From positions 103,768 through 167,767 of the forward strand of contig DASRHT010000012.1 of NCBI GenBank assembly GCA_035650355.1: a stretch of 64,000 nucleotides of DNA, given 5' to 3'. The DNA is from DASRHT01 sp035650355. GTDB taxonomy: Bacteria; Chloroflexota; Ktedonobacteria; Ktedonobacterales; Ktedonobacteraceae. This document shows, in pieces, positions 40,484 to 50,838 of the stretch. The notes under the pieces are model-generated. The model worked only from the letters and a program-made list of their open reading frames with translations. It ran no database searches and was not told where the DNA came from. Position numbers and translations under genes: made by a program. Each line of letters begins with the position of its first letter. Position 1 is the first letter of the stretch.

Positions 40484-42040
40484 ATGCAAAAAGTAGATCG
40501 TGTAAAGTACGTAGATGATGATCGTTCAATGGTATCGGCAGAGGCAAAGCCGCATCTGCTCATACAGGGATGCGCTTTGCTCGACCCGCAGGGACAGAGC
40601 GGGCTGCTCTTTGATCAGGACATTTTGATCGTGGGCGAGCAGATCAAAGCGGTCGGGCCGGGCGGAACGTTGCCGTTTAACTCGCTGCGGATAGACAGGA
40701 TTATTCAGGGGAAAGGTCTGGTAGCCATTCCTGGGTTGATTAATGCGCATACGCATTCACTGGAAAATTTGCTCAAGGCGACCTCGCCTTCGCTGCCGCT
40801 GGAGCTATGGCTCGTTCCATTGTTCGGTGATACCGTCGAGTGGTCGCCTCGTCTGGTGTACCTGAGCGCGCTACTGGGCGCCATTGAAATGCTCAAATCC
40901 GGCACCACCGCCGTCCTGGATCATCTCTGGACGGTTGATGGAGTGGCACCAGCCTATCTCAATGCGACCATGCAGGCTTACCACGATGCGGGCATTCGCG
41001 CCGCTGTCGCGCCATCAATTGAAGATCAGGACCTGGTGCTGGAAGCTGGAACGAAGCGGGGGCTGGTATTTCCACATCATCCTTTCATTGATCGCTTCGC
41101 CTGCTGGCCCACCATCGAGAGACAGATCGCGGCGCTAGAACAATTTATTACACACTGGCATAACGCTGCCGATGGGCGTTTACGTTGTTTTGTCGGGCCA
41201 AGCGGCATTCATTGGTGCAGCCCTCGTTTGATGCAAGCATGCCTTGAGCTGGCAGAACAGTACGATACCGGCATCCATCTCCACGCCGTCGAGACCGAGC
41301 TGCAAGCGGCTGTTATTCGCGAGACACTCGGACAGGGCGGCATCGCTTACCTGGACCAGCTCGGCGTGCTCAAAGCTGGCACCTCCCTGGCCCACGCGAT
41401 CTGGCTGGAACCGGGCGATCTGGCATTGCTAGCCGCTACAGGTACCACGGCGGTCCATAACCCGGTCAGCAACCTGCGTCTGGGCAGCGGTCGCTTCCCC
41501 TTTGCGGAGGCGCGCAAACAGGGCGTGACCATCGCGCTGGGCAGCGATGGCTCGGCCAGCAACGATACGCAGAATATGTTCGGCGTGCTCAAACTCACCG
41601 GACTTATTCACAATCAACCTAATTTTGACTATAGGAAGTGGCCGCGCCCAACGGAGATCCTGGACGCGGCCACGAAGGGAGGCGCGGCGGCTCTGGGGTT
41701 GGCTTCCGAGCTGGGTGAGATCGCGCCCGGGTATCTGGCCGATCTGGCGCTGTTAAATCTTGAGAACGCCGCCTTCCTCCCCTTACGTGATCCTTACCTG
41801 CATCTCGTCTATTGTGAGAATGGCTATTCGGTTGACACGGTTATCGTGCATGGCAAGATTGTCGTTGAGCGCGGAGCCATCGCCACGGTGGATGAGATGG
41901 CGCTGAGGCGTGAGATTCGGGGGTACTGTCATCCCGCAGGGCCGGGCGTTCCCCTCGCGGAGGATGCAACAAACACCCACGAAGTTCTCGCCACCATTGA
42001 TACATTACGCGAACTCATTCTTAGTAAAGAACGTTGTTAA
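40484..42040 (+). CDS. Amidohydrolase-family deaminase (cytosine/S-adenosylhomocysteine deaminase type)
   Basis: A 518-residue TIM-barrel hydrolase. Metal-binding motifs are NAHTHSLENLLK, the third His in HLHAVETE, and LGSDGSASNDTQNM with the catalytic Asp, the pattern of COG0402 deaminases acting on cytosine, guanine, MTA/SAH or related compounds. The sequence LAHAIWLEPGDLALLAATGTTAVHNPVSNLRLGSG is also typical. AAAGAGG is 6 nt before the ATG. The next gene, 19 bp downstream, encodes an S-component-like membrane protein, which may import the substrate. Confidence 0.88.
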   Translation: MQKVDRVKYVDDDRSMVSAEAKPHLLIQGCALLDPQGQSGLLFDQDILIVGEQIKAVGPGGTLPFNSLRIDRIIQGKGLVAIPGLINAHTHSLENLLKATSPSLPLELWLVPLFGDTVEWSPRLVYLSALLGAIEMLKSGTTAVLDHLWTVDGVAPAYLNATMQAYHDAGIRAAVAPSIEDQDLVLEAGTKRGLVFPHHPFIDRFACWPTIERQIAALEQFITHWHNAADGRLRCFVGPSGIHWCSPRLMQACLELAEQYDTGIHLHAVETELQAAVIRETLGQGGIAYLDQLGVLKAGTSLAHAIWLEPGDLALLAATGTTAVHNPVSNLRLGSGRFPFAEARKQGVTIALGSDGSASNDTQNMFGVLKLTGLIHNQPNFDYRKWPRPTEILDAATKGGAAALGLASELGEIAPGYLADLALLNLENAAFLPLRDPYLHLVYCENGYSVDTVIVHGKIVVERGAIATVDEMALRREIRGYCHPAGPGVPLAEDATNTHEVLATIDTLRELILSKERC

Positions 42041-42059
42041 CAAAAGAAAGGATTCATTC

Positions 42060-42758
42060 ATGGCACAGTCTGAAATCAGTAGAAACCAGAACCGAGAGGA
42101 TGCACCGCCAGAGATTGCGGGTAGCGCATCGACGCGCATCGACTATACATTACGGTTCACTGGCGCTCCCAGCCTGCCTCAAATTGTGGCGGTGGCGGTG
42201 GCGGCGGCAGTGTACACAGTGCTTTCGTGGCTGGCGATTATCTCTCTGCCCTCCGGCTTTCCGGTAGTCTCAGCAATCTTTATTGCGATTGGCTTTGGCA
42301 TTCCGTTCGCCATCTGGTTTGGTGGCTGGGGTTTTGTCATCGCCTACATCGGCAATTTCGTTGGAGCAGGATTGCTATCAACGCCGCCGCTGCCCTTACC
42401 TATCGCGCTTGTTTTTGGCACTACTGATCTGATTCAATTGGGACTACCAATGATCCTGTATCGCACGCTGGCGAAACGGTTTGGGGTCAGTCCCATAGGC
42501 AAAGATGTCTTCACTTTGCGGGGCTTCATCTTCTTCGTGCTATGTGCGGTACTGCCTAACAACATCATTGGTGGCCTTTACGGGAACTTTATCCTGATGC
42601 AGAATGGCATTGTACCGCCTAATGCTTTGCTTAGCGCCTGGTTTGTCTGGTCGCTCTCCAACGTCGTTGTGACGCTGATCATCGGCTCTGTGCTGCTGGC
42701 TACGCTTGGACCCATCACCGAACGCTTCGGCCTGACGGTGCGCAACGCGCTCAGCTAG
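42060..42758 (+). CDS. ECF-transporter S-component-like integral membrane protein
   Basis: A 232-residue protein with about six hydrophobic helices (PQIVAVAVAAAVYTVLSWLAIISLPSGFPVVSAIFIAIGFGIPFAIWFGGWGFVIAYIGNFVGAGLL, ALVFGTTDLIQLGLPMILYRTL). Size and pattern fit the substrate-binding S subunits of ECF transporters. It is coupled to a deaminase gene, so a nucleobase-like substrate is possible. GAAAGGA precedes the ATG. The ecfT-ecfA genes at 51-54 kb lack an adjacent S component and could serve this protein. Assignment moderate. Confidence 0.55.
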   Translation: MAQSEISRNQNREDAPPEIAGSASTRIDYTLRFTGAPSLPQIVAVAVAAAVYTVLSWLAIISLPSGFPVVSAIFIAIGFGIPFAIWFGGWGFVIAYIGNFVGAGLLSTPPLPLPIALVFGTTDLIQLGLPMILYRTLAKRFGVSPIGKDVFTLRGFIFFVLCAVLPNNIIGGLYGNFILMQNGIVPPNALLSAWFVWSLSNVVVTLIIGSVLLATLGPITERFGLTVRNALS

Positions 42759-42768
42759 TTATAACTAG

Positions 42769-42812
42769 AAAAAACGGGCCTGACAATTGTTGTGGTTGTC
42801 GGACCCGTTTTT
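42769..42812 (+). terminator. Intrinsic terminator
   Basis: AAAAAACGGGCCTGACAA pairs with TTGTCGGACCCGTTTTT (about 15 of 17 bp), with A- and T-runs on both sides, so it can act in both directions. Confidence 0.85.
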
Positions 42813-42945
42813 CCATTTCATTGCCTCATGATCAAACTTCATCACGACCTTGCTGATATTCGCCTAAGATAGCAGTCCCATATGATAAAATAGGTAACAA
42901 TTACGGTCATAGGTAACAAAACTAAACCTTGCAAAAGAGGCTTGT

Positions 42946-45900
42946 GTGCCAAAAAGTACTGCATATAGGATCAAGTGGTCTTCTGAACGCCAGGTATACG
43001 AATGCTCAGAGAACCACGGACAAGTGAGAAGCATCCTGCCCGATGATTATCGGCAATTGCAGGAATGGTTAAGTAGGGTATCTTCTTTCGCTTTTTCAGG
43101 GAAGGTCAGCAGTTGTACCATTCGCCGCGAATCTGCTCAACAAGAACATGGGTACTGGTACGCGTATCACAGGAATGGCAAGCGTGTACAGAAAAAATAT
43201 CTGGGGAAAAGCGAGGCTATAACTATCAGCCAGCTAGAACATGTTACCTCGCTCTTTGCATCTGCACCCGCAACGCCCACTAAGGCTGCTGAGGAGATAC
43301 CTACCCTTCAGCAGCATGAAGCAGTTCAACGGGACGATCTGATCCTGGAGACAAAACTCAGAATTCCACCTCCACCTCCGCACGCCCTCCCTCGCCTCCA
43401 TTTGCTCGAACGCCTACAGGTCGCCCTTACCAGGCCGCTCACACTGCTTTCGGCGGCGGCTGGCGCAGGGAAAAGCACCTTGCTGAGTAGCTGGCTATCA
43501 CAGCAAACAGGGATGCGCGCTGGCTGGATTACGCTAGAGCGTGATGATAACGAGCCTGGACGACTGTGGAGACTCATCTTCACGGCATTCGAGCGCTTAT
43601 GCCCAGGAACAGGCGAAGGGCCGCTCACGCTCCTAAGGACACGACGACAGCCGAATAGAGAGCGTATGCTCACCACACTTCTCAATCAATTAGCGGCCAG
43701 TAAACAGGAGTTGGTACTGGTACTGGACGATTACCATTATGTGAGCGATCCTGAACTTTCACAAGGTATGGCCTTTCTGCTAGAACATCTGCCAGGCCAT
43801 ATCCATGTGATTATCTCCACACGCCTCGATCCTCCCCTGCCACTGGCGCGCCTGCGTATGCAGGAGCAATTGCTGGAATTGCGCGGTGCTGACCTGTATC
43901 TTCTCCCTGGCGAAATCAGAGCATTTCTCAACAGGAATAGCAAACTAACACTTTCTGGCGAAGAGATTGACATGCTCTTTGCGCATACAGAGGGCTGGAT
44001 CGCTGGTCTGCAACTGATCGCCATTCTGCTCAAGCAGCGCGCCACGAGCACTGACATTATCAAAGCGTTGAGCGCTGGGCACCGCTATATTGCTGATTAC
44101 CTTGTCCAGGAAGTGCTGGAACATCTACCCGCGCATATTCAGCACTTCCTCCTCGCCACCTCCGTTCTTGAGCGGCTCCAGGGCAAGCTCTGCGAGGCGG
44201 TCACAGGGCAAGCAGATGGACAGACGACCCTGGCATGGCTGGAGCAGGCTAATCTTTTCCTTATCCCACTCGACGACGAACGGCAATGGTATCGCTATCA
44301 TCATCTTTTTGCCGAAACGCTGCGCCAGCTACTTTTACAAAGGGAGCCTGAACTGGTAACCGTCTTGCACCGCAGGGCCATGTGTTGGTTCAAGGAGCAA
44401 GGCATGGTCGCAGAGGCGATTGGGCATGCCAGGGAGATTGGCGACGTTGTAACAATCGCCACGCTTCTCGAAACCGCTGGTATGGCAATGATTATGCATA
44501 ACGAAGTCGCCAGTATCATGCCCTGGGTAAATCTGTTGTCAAAGGAAACGCTTTTCACCCATCCAGTACTCTTCGTTTACGTTTGCTGGGACATGATCGC
44601 GATCAACCGCTATCCAGCGGCAGTCGATATGCTCCAGGAGTATGCACATTTTCATCAGCTTCCAACACTAGAAACGACGGATGCCGATCATCTGGAGCAA
44701 GCTATATGTACACACACTCTTACGAGCATGACCTCTCAAACACATCTCGACGAGAAAACTAAAGGAGACATCATCTCACATTTTCTCAGACTGTATGGGA
44801 CGCTGGTCGTGCTGCGGGACAATCGCGTGGCATTCGGCCAGGAGCTGAGCAGCCGTGCCAGTGCTCATGCTCAACGCCTTAACAGAGGGGACAAGGAGCA
44901 GTCCTGGCTGATCACCCTCTGGCGGGGCGATGTCTCTGGGGCAATCAAGAGGCTGGAAGAGGAGCTGTCAGCCATGCTCGCCAACAAATCTAACATTCTG
45001 GGCTTTGCCATTATCTCTACGCTAACGCATATGCTCTCCATGACGGGACAGCTACATAAAACGACGCAGATCGCGCATCGTGTTCTCCGGTCAGAAAAGA
45101 CTACGAATATACGTATGCATCATGGACCTGCCTATGTTGCTCTTGGCATAGTAGCATATGAATGGAACAACCTGGAGCAGGCAGAAAACTACTTGCAGAG
45201 AGGTATCGCCCTGTGCCAGCAATTCGATAGCGTGGAAGCGATTCTTAACGGTCTGTATAAGCTTGTGAAGATACGACTGCTACGAGGTGACGAGGCTGGA
45301 GCGAAGAAGCTTTTGCAGGAGAACGAGGGGATACTGAAGTCAATAGGAGAAGACAGTACCGATCTTAGCAGGGCGCTGGCTGCGTGGCGAGCGCAGGTAG
45401 CAATGATACAAGGAGACATCAGAAGTGCTCATCGCTGGATACAGGAGATCCCACTGGAAGCCGATCCAACGCAGCATTTGAACCCTATACTGGAAGGATG
45501 CTATCTGCTACAGGCGCGCTTATTACTCAGCCTTTCGCGCTGGTCTGAAGCAGATCGTCTGCTCCAGACGCTCAGCATGGCGGCAGAAACGCAGAAGCGG
45601 CGGGGCAGCCTGCTCAAAATACACACGCTTCAGGCAGTACTCTACCAGGCGCAGGGGAAACGAGAGCAGGCACTTGACATGCTCGCATGCGCGCTCAGCT
45701 ATGCTGAAGCGGAGGGCTATCAGCGCACTTTGCTCGATGAAGGCACGCCCATACTCACGCTACTCACTGAACTGCGCCAGGTTAGACACAATACAAAGGG
45801 CTCTGCCCAGCACGACGCTTCTACTGGCTATCTGGACCATCTGATCTCTTCGTTGAGCAGAGAGCTGGAAGAGCGAAATAACACTTACAGAGACGACCAG

Positions 45901-46101
45901 CTCCCGCTTGAACAGTTAAGCAAACGCGAACGCGAAATTTTGCAGTTGATGAGCGAAGGAAAATCGAACCGTGAAATCGCTCAGCAGCTTGTCATTGCCG
46001 TCAGTACCGTCAAATCACACCTCCACACCATTTACGGTAAACTCCAGGTCCAGAGCCGTACCCAGGCCATCATCTGTGCTAGCACACGGCACTTGCTCTA
46101 A
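42946..46101 (+). CDS. MalT-like LuxR-family regulator (LAL type)
   Basis: A 1,051-residue ATP-dependent regulator. The N-terminal 110 residues (WYAYHRNGKRVQKKYLGKSEAITISQLEHV) are a small module seen before such regulators in Ktedonobacteria. The NTPase domain has a Walker A (AAGAGKSTLLSSW near residue 171) and Walker B-like LVLVLDDYHYV. The middle consists of TPR-like helical repeats. The C-terminus is a LuxR HTH (LSKREREILQLMSEGKSNREIAQQLVIAVSTVKSHLHTIYGKLQV). The start is GTG. It is an inducer-sensing activator of an unknown regulon; a terminator separates it from the transporter gene upstream. Confidence 0.93.
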   Translation: MPKSTAYRIKWSSERQVYECSENHGQVRSILPDDYRQLQEWLSRVSSFAFSGKVSSCTIRRESAQQEHGYWYAYHRNGKRVQKKYLGKSEAITISQLEHVTSLFASAPATPTKAAEEIPTLQQHEAVQRDDLILETKLRIPPPPPHALPRLHLLERLQVALTRPLTLLSAAAGAGKSTLLSSWLSQQTGMRAGWITLERDDNEPGRLWRLIFTAFERLCPGTGEGPLTLLRTRRQPNRERMLTTLLNQLAASKQELVLVLDDYHYVSDPELSQGMAFLLEHLPGHIHVIISTRLDPPLPLARLRMQEQLLELRGADLYLLPGEIRAFLNRNSKLTLSGEEIDMLFAHTEGWIAGLQLIAILLKQRATSTDIIKALSAGHRYIADYLVQEVLEHLPAHIQHFLLATSVLERLQGKLCEAVTGQADGQTTLAWLEQANLFLIPLDDERQWYRYHHLFAETLRQLLLQREPELVTVLHRRAMCWFKEQGMVAEAIGHAREIGDVVTIATLLETAGMAMIMHNEVASIMPWVNLLSKETLFTHPVLFVYVCWDMIAINRYPAAVDMLQEYAHFHQLPTLETTDADHLEQAICTHTLTSMTSQTHLDEKTKGDIISHFLRLYGTLVVLRDNRVAFGQELSSRASAHAQRLNRGDKEQSWLITLWRGDVSGAIKRLEEELSAMLANKSNILGFAIISTLTHMLSMTGQLHKTTQIAHRVLRSEKTTNIRMHHGPAYVALGIVAYEWNNLEQAENYLQRGIALCQQFDSVEAILNGLYKLVKIRLLRGDEAGAKKLLQENEGILKSIGEDSTDLSRALAAWRAQVAMIQGDIRSAHRWIQEIPLEADPTQHLNPILEGCYLLQARLLLSLSRWSEADRLLQTLSMAAETQKRRGSLLKIHTLQAVLYQAQGKREQALDMLACALSYAEAEGYQRTLLDEGTPILTLLTELRQVRHNTKGSAQHDASTGYLDHLISSLSRELEERNNTYRDDQLPLEQLSKREREILQLMSEGKSNREIAQQLVIAVSTVKSHLHTIYGKLQVQSRTQAIICASTRHLL

Positions 46102-46283
46102 GACACCGGTACAGCAAGGATCTCTTCCTATTTTCCATCTTTAGTTGGAAGCCTTTCCACCGTTTCGTCGGTATACTTCCTCATGGATAGAGAAACCGTT
46201 TTTATTTTCGTCAGGGTGTCCCTGACCTCGACCCTAAATCGAAGGGTATGTTTCTCAAGTAATGTCAAGAGGAGAAGAATATT

Positions 46284-47027
46284 ATGAGTACTACTCCATC
46301 TTCCACAGATCTGGCACACGTCGGACAGGCTATCAAAGCAAACGCTATCAGAGGGATCATCATCAGTGTGGTGATCAATGGCGCTTTCCCTTTTCTTATT
46401 TACTGGGTACTGACGAATTATACTTCCATTTCGCCGTTCCTGGCGCTGGTTGCTACTGGTATCCCTTCGATTCTCCACAGTCTTGTGGGTCTTATCCGCC
46501 AGAAACGCATCGATTTTCTGGCGGGCATCGTGCTGGCCGGCCTTGCCGTCTCAGTAATCATTACTGTCCTGGGAGGAGCCCCAAAGGTCTTTCTGATCCG
46601 CGAGTCGTTCTTTACGATCACCTTTGGCCTGGCGCTGCTGATTTCCCTTGCCTTGCCCAGACCAATCCTGTTTTACATGGCCCGCCTCTTCGCCTCTGGC
46701 AATGATCCGTCAAATATTGCTCGCTTTAACCTGATATGGCAGGAGCATGCAAGCTTTCGCCGCAGGCTGCGCGTGATGACGGCAGTCTGGGGCGCTGGCC
46801 TGCTTCTGGAGGCCGTCATCCGCATCACGCTGGTTATTATGTTGAGTGTCCAGCAATTTCTGGCGATCTCGCCGTTTGTCATCTATGGCATATTTGCGAT
46901 CCTGGTCATCTGGACCTTCCGTACCGGCCAGAGGGGCCGCCAACGCAGTACAGAGTTGGAGCGGGGTATGGCTGCACAAGGGCAGGTCGCCTCTACCATT
47001 TCTGCATCAACTGAGAGCACGGAGTAA
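46284..47027 (+). CDS. VC0807-family membrane protein
   Basis: A 247-residue protein with about six helices, matching the VC0807-like family (IIISVVINGAFPFLIYWVLTNY, VATGIPSILHSLVGLIRQKRIDFLAGIVLAGLAVSVI, FITITFGLALLISLALPRP). Function unknown. AGGAG lies 10 nt before the ATG. A PlsC-type acyltransferase gene follows 75 bp later. Confidence 0.78.
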   Translation: MSTTPSSTDLAHVGQAIKANAIRGIIISVVINGAFPFLIYWVLTNYTSISPFLALVATGIPSILHSLVGLIRQKRIDFLAGIVLAGLAVSVIITVLGGAPKVFLIRESFFTITFGLALLISLALPRPILFYMARLFASGNDPSNIARFNLIWQEHASFRRRLRVMTAVWGAGLLLEAVIRITLVIMLSVQQFLAISPFVIYGIFAILVIWTFRTGQRGRQRSTELERGMAAQGQVASTISASTESTE

Positions 47028-47102
47028 GATCACGGGGTAGAGAAAATGTGATAGAATAGCGCGTAAAACCATGTTCAATCTTCATGTCAACGGTGTAGTA
47101 CG

Positions 47103-47744
47103 ATGCGCGAAAGTATTGGCAATATTGTCTATCGCCTGCTATATGGCCTTGCCTGGATACTTACGCGCCTCGTCTGCCGCTATCAGGTCTGCGGACTGGA
47201 GCATGTGCCCAAAAATGGACCGCTCTTGCTCGTTGCCAATCATCTTAGCTGGTACGATCCGTTCCTGCTGGCTCCTCTTTTGCCACGCCGGGTCTGGTTT
47301 TTCACGAAGATTGAGGTCTTCAAGTGGCCCATTGCGGGCTGGCTCGCTCAACTGACCGGACAAATTCCGGTACATCGCGGCGAGGGCGATAGAGCAGCTC
47401 TGGAGCAGGCACTGGCCTATATACGTCAGGGAAGAGCGGTGATGATTTTTCCCGAAGGGACCGTTGCGCGGCAAGAGCGCATGATTGCCGCGCATACCGG
47501 CGTAGCCATGCTGGCATTACGCAGCAAAGCCGTCATCCTGCCGATAGCTCATTACGGCTCTCGTCGCATCCTGCGCCGCCACCGTGGCTGGTTTCCTCGT
47601 GTGACGGTGGAGATTGGCACGCCATACCTGCCCATGTTGCCAGAAGGTATGGCGCGCAAAGCTGGCTTGCAGGTGGTGACGGACGAGATGATGCAACAGA
47701 TCGCTCAGATGCTCCCACCCGAAAACCGCGGCGTCTATAGCTAA
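47103..47744 (+). CDS. 1-acyl-sn-glycerol-3-phosphate acyltransferase (PlsC-like)
   Basis: A 213-residue membrane-associated acyltransferase that makes phosphatidic acid or acylates a related lipid. Motif I is NHLSWYDPF (H-x4-D), motif III is MIFPEGTVARQ, and the N-terminus has a hydrophobic helix. There is no clear ribosome site before the ATG at 47103, so the start is less certain. It may be co-transcribed with the VC0807 gene. Confidence 0.88.
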   Translation: MRESIGNIVYRLLYGLAWILTRLVCRYQVCGLEHVPKNGPLLLVANHLSWYDPFLLAPLLPRRVWFFTKIEVFKWPIAGWLAQLTGQIPVHRGEGDRAALEQALAYIRQGRAVMIFPEGTVARQERMIAAHTGVAMLALRSKAVILPIAHYGSRRILRRHRGWFPRVTVEIGTPYLPMLPEGMARKAGLQVVTDEMMQQIAQMLPPENRGVYS

Positions 47745-47993
47745 TTCCCATTTCTACCTTTTATTCTTCCATCACTCATTGCTGTTTTCCGCCGATTAAG
47801 AAATCTACACAGGTAAGGTATATTACCTAACCAGATTCACACCGTAATCACACGGTTGAAATTTTAAAAATTTAGTAAACTCCTCTCAGAGTGTGAGGAT
47901 ATATCACAACCTTATGTAAACACTTTGACTCAAACAATGGTGGTTGTGCGGAAATGATGGGGAAAATCCTCTCTTAACTAAAAAGGAAACTCT

Positions 47994-49436
47994 ATGATTA
48001 AACAACGTTTTTTGTGGTTCCCCCAAAAAGCGAGTATACAGCATCTACTCAGCACGGTGGGAAAAGCGATCTTGCTGATGGGAGTTCTACTTGTGTCAGC
48101 AGGATGGTTCAGCTACGCTTCCGCTGATACCACCCCTTTCGCAGGGGCAGCCGGTGATATCACCACGTACATGGGAAGCAATATACGCATTAACTACAAC
48201 TCTTTCGAGACAATCCTGAACAAGGGCAATATCTCTCAATTAAAGCTTCATTGGCAGTATCATTCTGGGGGCACCATTGATACGCAGCCAATCGTCTCCA
48301 ACGGCGTCATCTACTGGGGCTCGTGGGATGGGTACGAGCATGCCACCAACCTAAATGGGCAACAACTCTGGCAAACCTTCCTGGGGAAGGATACTCCCCC
48401 GGGAAGATGTAGTCCTGCCAGCGCCGGAGTGGCCGGTACCTCTACGGTTGCTAGCGTTGCAATTAACGGTAAAAATACCAGAGTCGTTTTTGTGCCAGGA
48501 GGGAACGACAGATTCTACGCGCTCAATGCCTCTAATGGCGCGGTCATCTGGGCTACGGCACTGGGCACCCCACCCGACGAGATGATCTGGGCCGGGTCAG
48601 CACTGTACAAGGGAAGCATCTACGTTGGCATCTCATCGTACGGAGACTGCCCCCTCAGGCCAGGACGCGTATACCGGCTCAGCTCAACCACAGGAGCCAT
48701 CCAGAATACCTTCCACACGACGCCCAATAACTGCAATGGTGCTGGCGTCTGGGATGCTCCGGCTGTTGATGTGGCCAGTGACACTATTTTCGTCTCTACC
48801 GGAACGCGAACACTCTGCGGCCAGTACGAATCGCTGGCTTATGCCGTCCTGCAATTGCGCGCCAGCGATCTGACGCTCGTTCGCTCCTGGCAGGTTCCTC
48901 TGGCTCAGCAGGCGTACGATAGCGATTTTGGGGACAGCCCGACTCTTTTTACTGCCAGGATCGGCGGCACGATCCATCCTATGCTGGGAATCCTCAACAA
49001 GAATGGTCACTACTACGCCTTTGACCGCTCCAATATCGGCGCGGGGCCGGTCTGGGAAAGACAGCTCGCGGGGCCTATCAGCAATATTGCGGCCAGCGCC
49101 TGGGATGGCACAAAGCTCTATGTCGCCACGGCTGTCTCCAACATCACGGGAAAGCGTTGCGCTGGGAGCGTGTCGGCGCTCAATCCGGCGACCGGACAGT
49201 CCGTCTGGGAGTACTGCACACCCGGTAAAGTGATTGCTGCTCCAACAGTTATTCCAGGTCTGGTAATCATCAGCGCCAGTAATCAAATGGTCATCCTGGA
49301 TACAGCCACAGGGCAGCCAAAGTTTATCTTTAAAGCGCCCGGCTTCGGAGCAACCTTCTTTGGCAGCGCGACGGTTTCTCATGGCGTGCTCTACATCGGC
49401 AACGCTAACGGCACACTTTACGCCTTTGGCCTTTAG
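47994..49436 (+). CDS. Secreted PQQ-propeller-type repeat protein
   Basis: A 480-residue exported protein. The N-terminus has a long signal/anchor helix (AILLMGVLLVSAGWFSYASA) ending near residue 45. The remainder is built of PQQ/YWTD-like blades (GVIYWGSWDGYEHATNLNGQQLWQTFLG, NDRFYALNASNGAVIWATALG, GVLYIGNANGTLYAFGL). It may be a quinoprotein without known substrate or a structural beta-propeller. AAAAAGGAAA precedes the ATG. A long AT-rich leader separates it from plsC. Confidence 0.85.
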   Translation: MIKQRFLWFPQKASIQHLLSTVGKAILLMGVLLVSAGWFSYASADTTPFAGAAGDITTYMGSNIRINYNSFETILNKGNISQLKLHWQYHSGGTIDTQPIVSNGVIYWGSWDGYEHATNLNGQQLWQTFLGKDTPPGRCSPASAGVAGTSTVASVAINGKNTRVVFVPGGNDRFYALNASNGAVIWATALGTPPDEMIWAGSALYKGSIYVGISSYGDCPLRPGRVYRLSSTTGAIQNTFHTTPNNCNGAGVWDAPAVDVASDTIFVSTGTRTLCGQYESLAYAVLQLRASDLTLVRSWQVPLAQQAYDSDFGDSPTLFTARIGGTIHPMLGILNKNGHYYAFDRSNIGAGPVWERQLAGPISNIAASAWDGTKLYVATAVSNITGKRCAGSVSALNPATGQSVWEYCTPGKVIAAPTVIPGLVIISASNQMVILDTATGQPKFIFKAPGFGATFFGSATVSHGVLYIGNANGTLYAFGL

Positions 49437-49564
49437 CGCCGGAGGTATAAGCATAAAGAGCAAAGCTATGAGTCTACCCATCTCAGGCTTGTGAGCATGG
49501 AGCGAGGCGACAGGTACGACTTACCGCCTGCCGCCTCACCCTGGTTCCCACAGGCTAAAGATAT

Positions 49565-50776
49565 CTAATCAACCGCACGGATATCACGGCGCAACAGTCC
49601 CAGCGCGATCACGCTGGCCGCGATGGCGCCGCCGATGATAAAGACTGATGGAGCGCCGAGGCGATCAGCCGCGATACCCGCCATGCCATAGCCAATAGGC
49701 GAGAGCGCAAAGGAGACCAGGTAATCAATGCTGGAGACACGCCCCAGCAGATCGGCGGGTACGAACTCTTGCAGGCTATTCACCCAGGCCAGCCCCAGAA
49801 TCGAGAAGGACGCGCCCTGGATAAAGAATGCCACGCTTACCCCCACCACGGGCAGCGGTAGCCCCATGACCAGCAGCGCCAGGCTAGAGAGCAGCCACGA
49901 GCCATAGGTGAGCAGTCCACGCCGCCGCAGGCGCTTAAATTGCCCCAGCCAGAACGCCGCCAGGACGGAACCAAGCGCGGACATCGAGGTCAACAACGCC
50001 AGGAAACCCACCTGTTCCCCGAAACGCTGCTTCACCAGCAGAGGCAAAGCAGCTTCAGAAGGACCGACCAGGAAAATTGTGCTGACGCTGGCAATCACTA
50101 GCGTCACCCACAACCAGGGTGAAGCCAGTACCGCCTTAATTCCTTGCTGTATGTCTTGCAGTACGCCAGCTTCTTTCTCGGCGTCTTGACGCAACGCCGG
50201 TACCCGAGGGAGCGCCACCAGGCAGGCCGATGAGATGAGGAAAGACAGCCCATCCAACGAGAAGGCAAACCAGGTTCCACCCAGCGCGATCATCAAAGCT
50301 GCAATGGCCGGACCGATGAACGCCGCCCCCTGCGCGCTCAGATTTTCAAGCGAGTTGGCCGCCGGCAGCAGTTCGGTCGGCACCAGATCGGGAGTGATGG
50401 CACGGGCGGCTGGATAGAAAAACGCATCGACGATGCCAAAGAGGGCGCTCAACACAAAAATTTGCCAGAGTTCGAGCCGTTGAAGCAGCGCCAGCAGGGC
50501 AACCAGCACAACTACCGCCCCACGTAGCAGGTCGGAGGCCAGCATTAAATAGACGCGAGGGAACCGATCTACCGCCACTCCTCCAAAGAGGAGACAGAGA
50601 ATCATGGGAATCGTGGAGCAGATCAGGACTCCTCCCATAGCCGTGGCTGAGCCGGTTTTCTGCAAAACCCACCACGCCAGGGCAATGGTATAGAAGCTAT
50701 CACCCAGACGGGACACAGTTTGCCCACTCCAGAGCAGAACAAAAGAGCGGTGGGTAAATGCACGCAGTATTGCCAT
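49565..50776 (-). CDS. MFS transporter (DHA3-type drug exporter)
   Basis: A 403-residue 12-helix transporter: FVLLWSGQTVSRLGDSFYTIALAWWVLQKTGSATAMGGVLICSTIPMILCLLFGGVAVDRFPRVYLMLASDLLRG is the N-terminal signature of macrolide-efflux-like MFS proteins. AAAGGA is 11 nt before the ATG. The 5' region holds two successive terminator hairpins with an antiterminator pairing, so transcription is probably attenuated. The substrate is unknown; an antibiotic or peptide is likely. Confidence 0.9.
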   Translation of the reverse strand: MAILRAFTHRSFVLLWSGQTVSRLGDSFYTIALAWWVLQKTGSATAMGGVLICSTIPMILCLLFGGVAVDRFPRVYLMLASDLLRGAVVVLVALLALLQRLELWQIFVLSALFGIVDAFFYPAARAITPDLVPTELLPAANSLENLSAQGAAFIGPAIAALMIALGGTWFAFSLDGLSFLISSACLVALPRVPALRQDAEKEAGVLQDIQQGIKAVLASPWLWVTLVIASVSTIFLVGPSEAALPLLVKQRFGEQVGFLALLTSMSALGSVLAAFWLGQFKRLRRRGLLTYGSWLLSSLALLVMGLPLPVVGVSVAFFIQGASFSILGLAWVNSLQEFVPADLLGRVSSIDYLVSFALSPIGYGMAGIAADRLGAPSVFIIGGAIAASVIALGLLRRDIRAVD

Positions 50777-50838
50777 AACTGTCTTTTTCCTTTCGTACGA
50801 CAGGCGAGCCAGCGCGCCAGATGGCCTCCAGGCACATA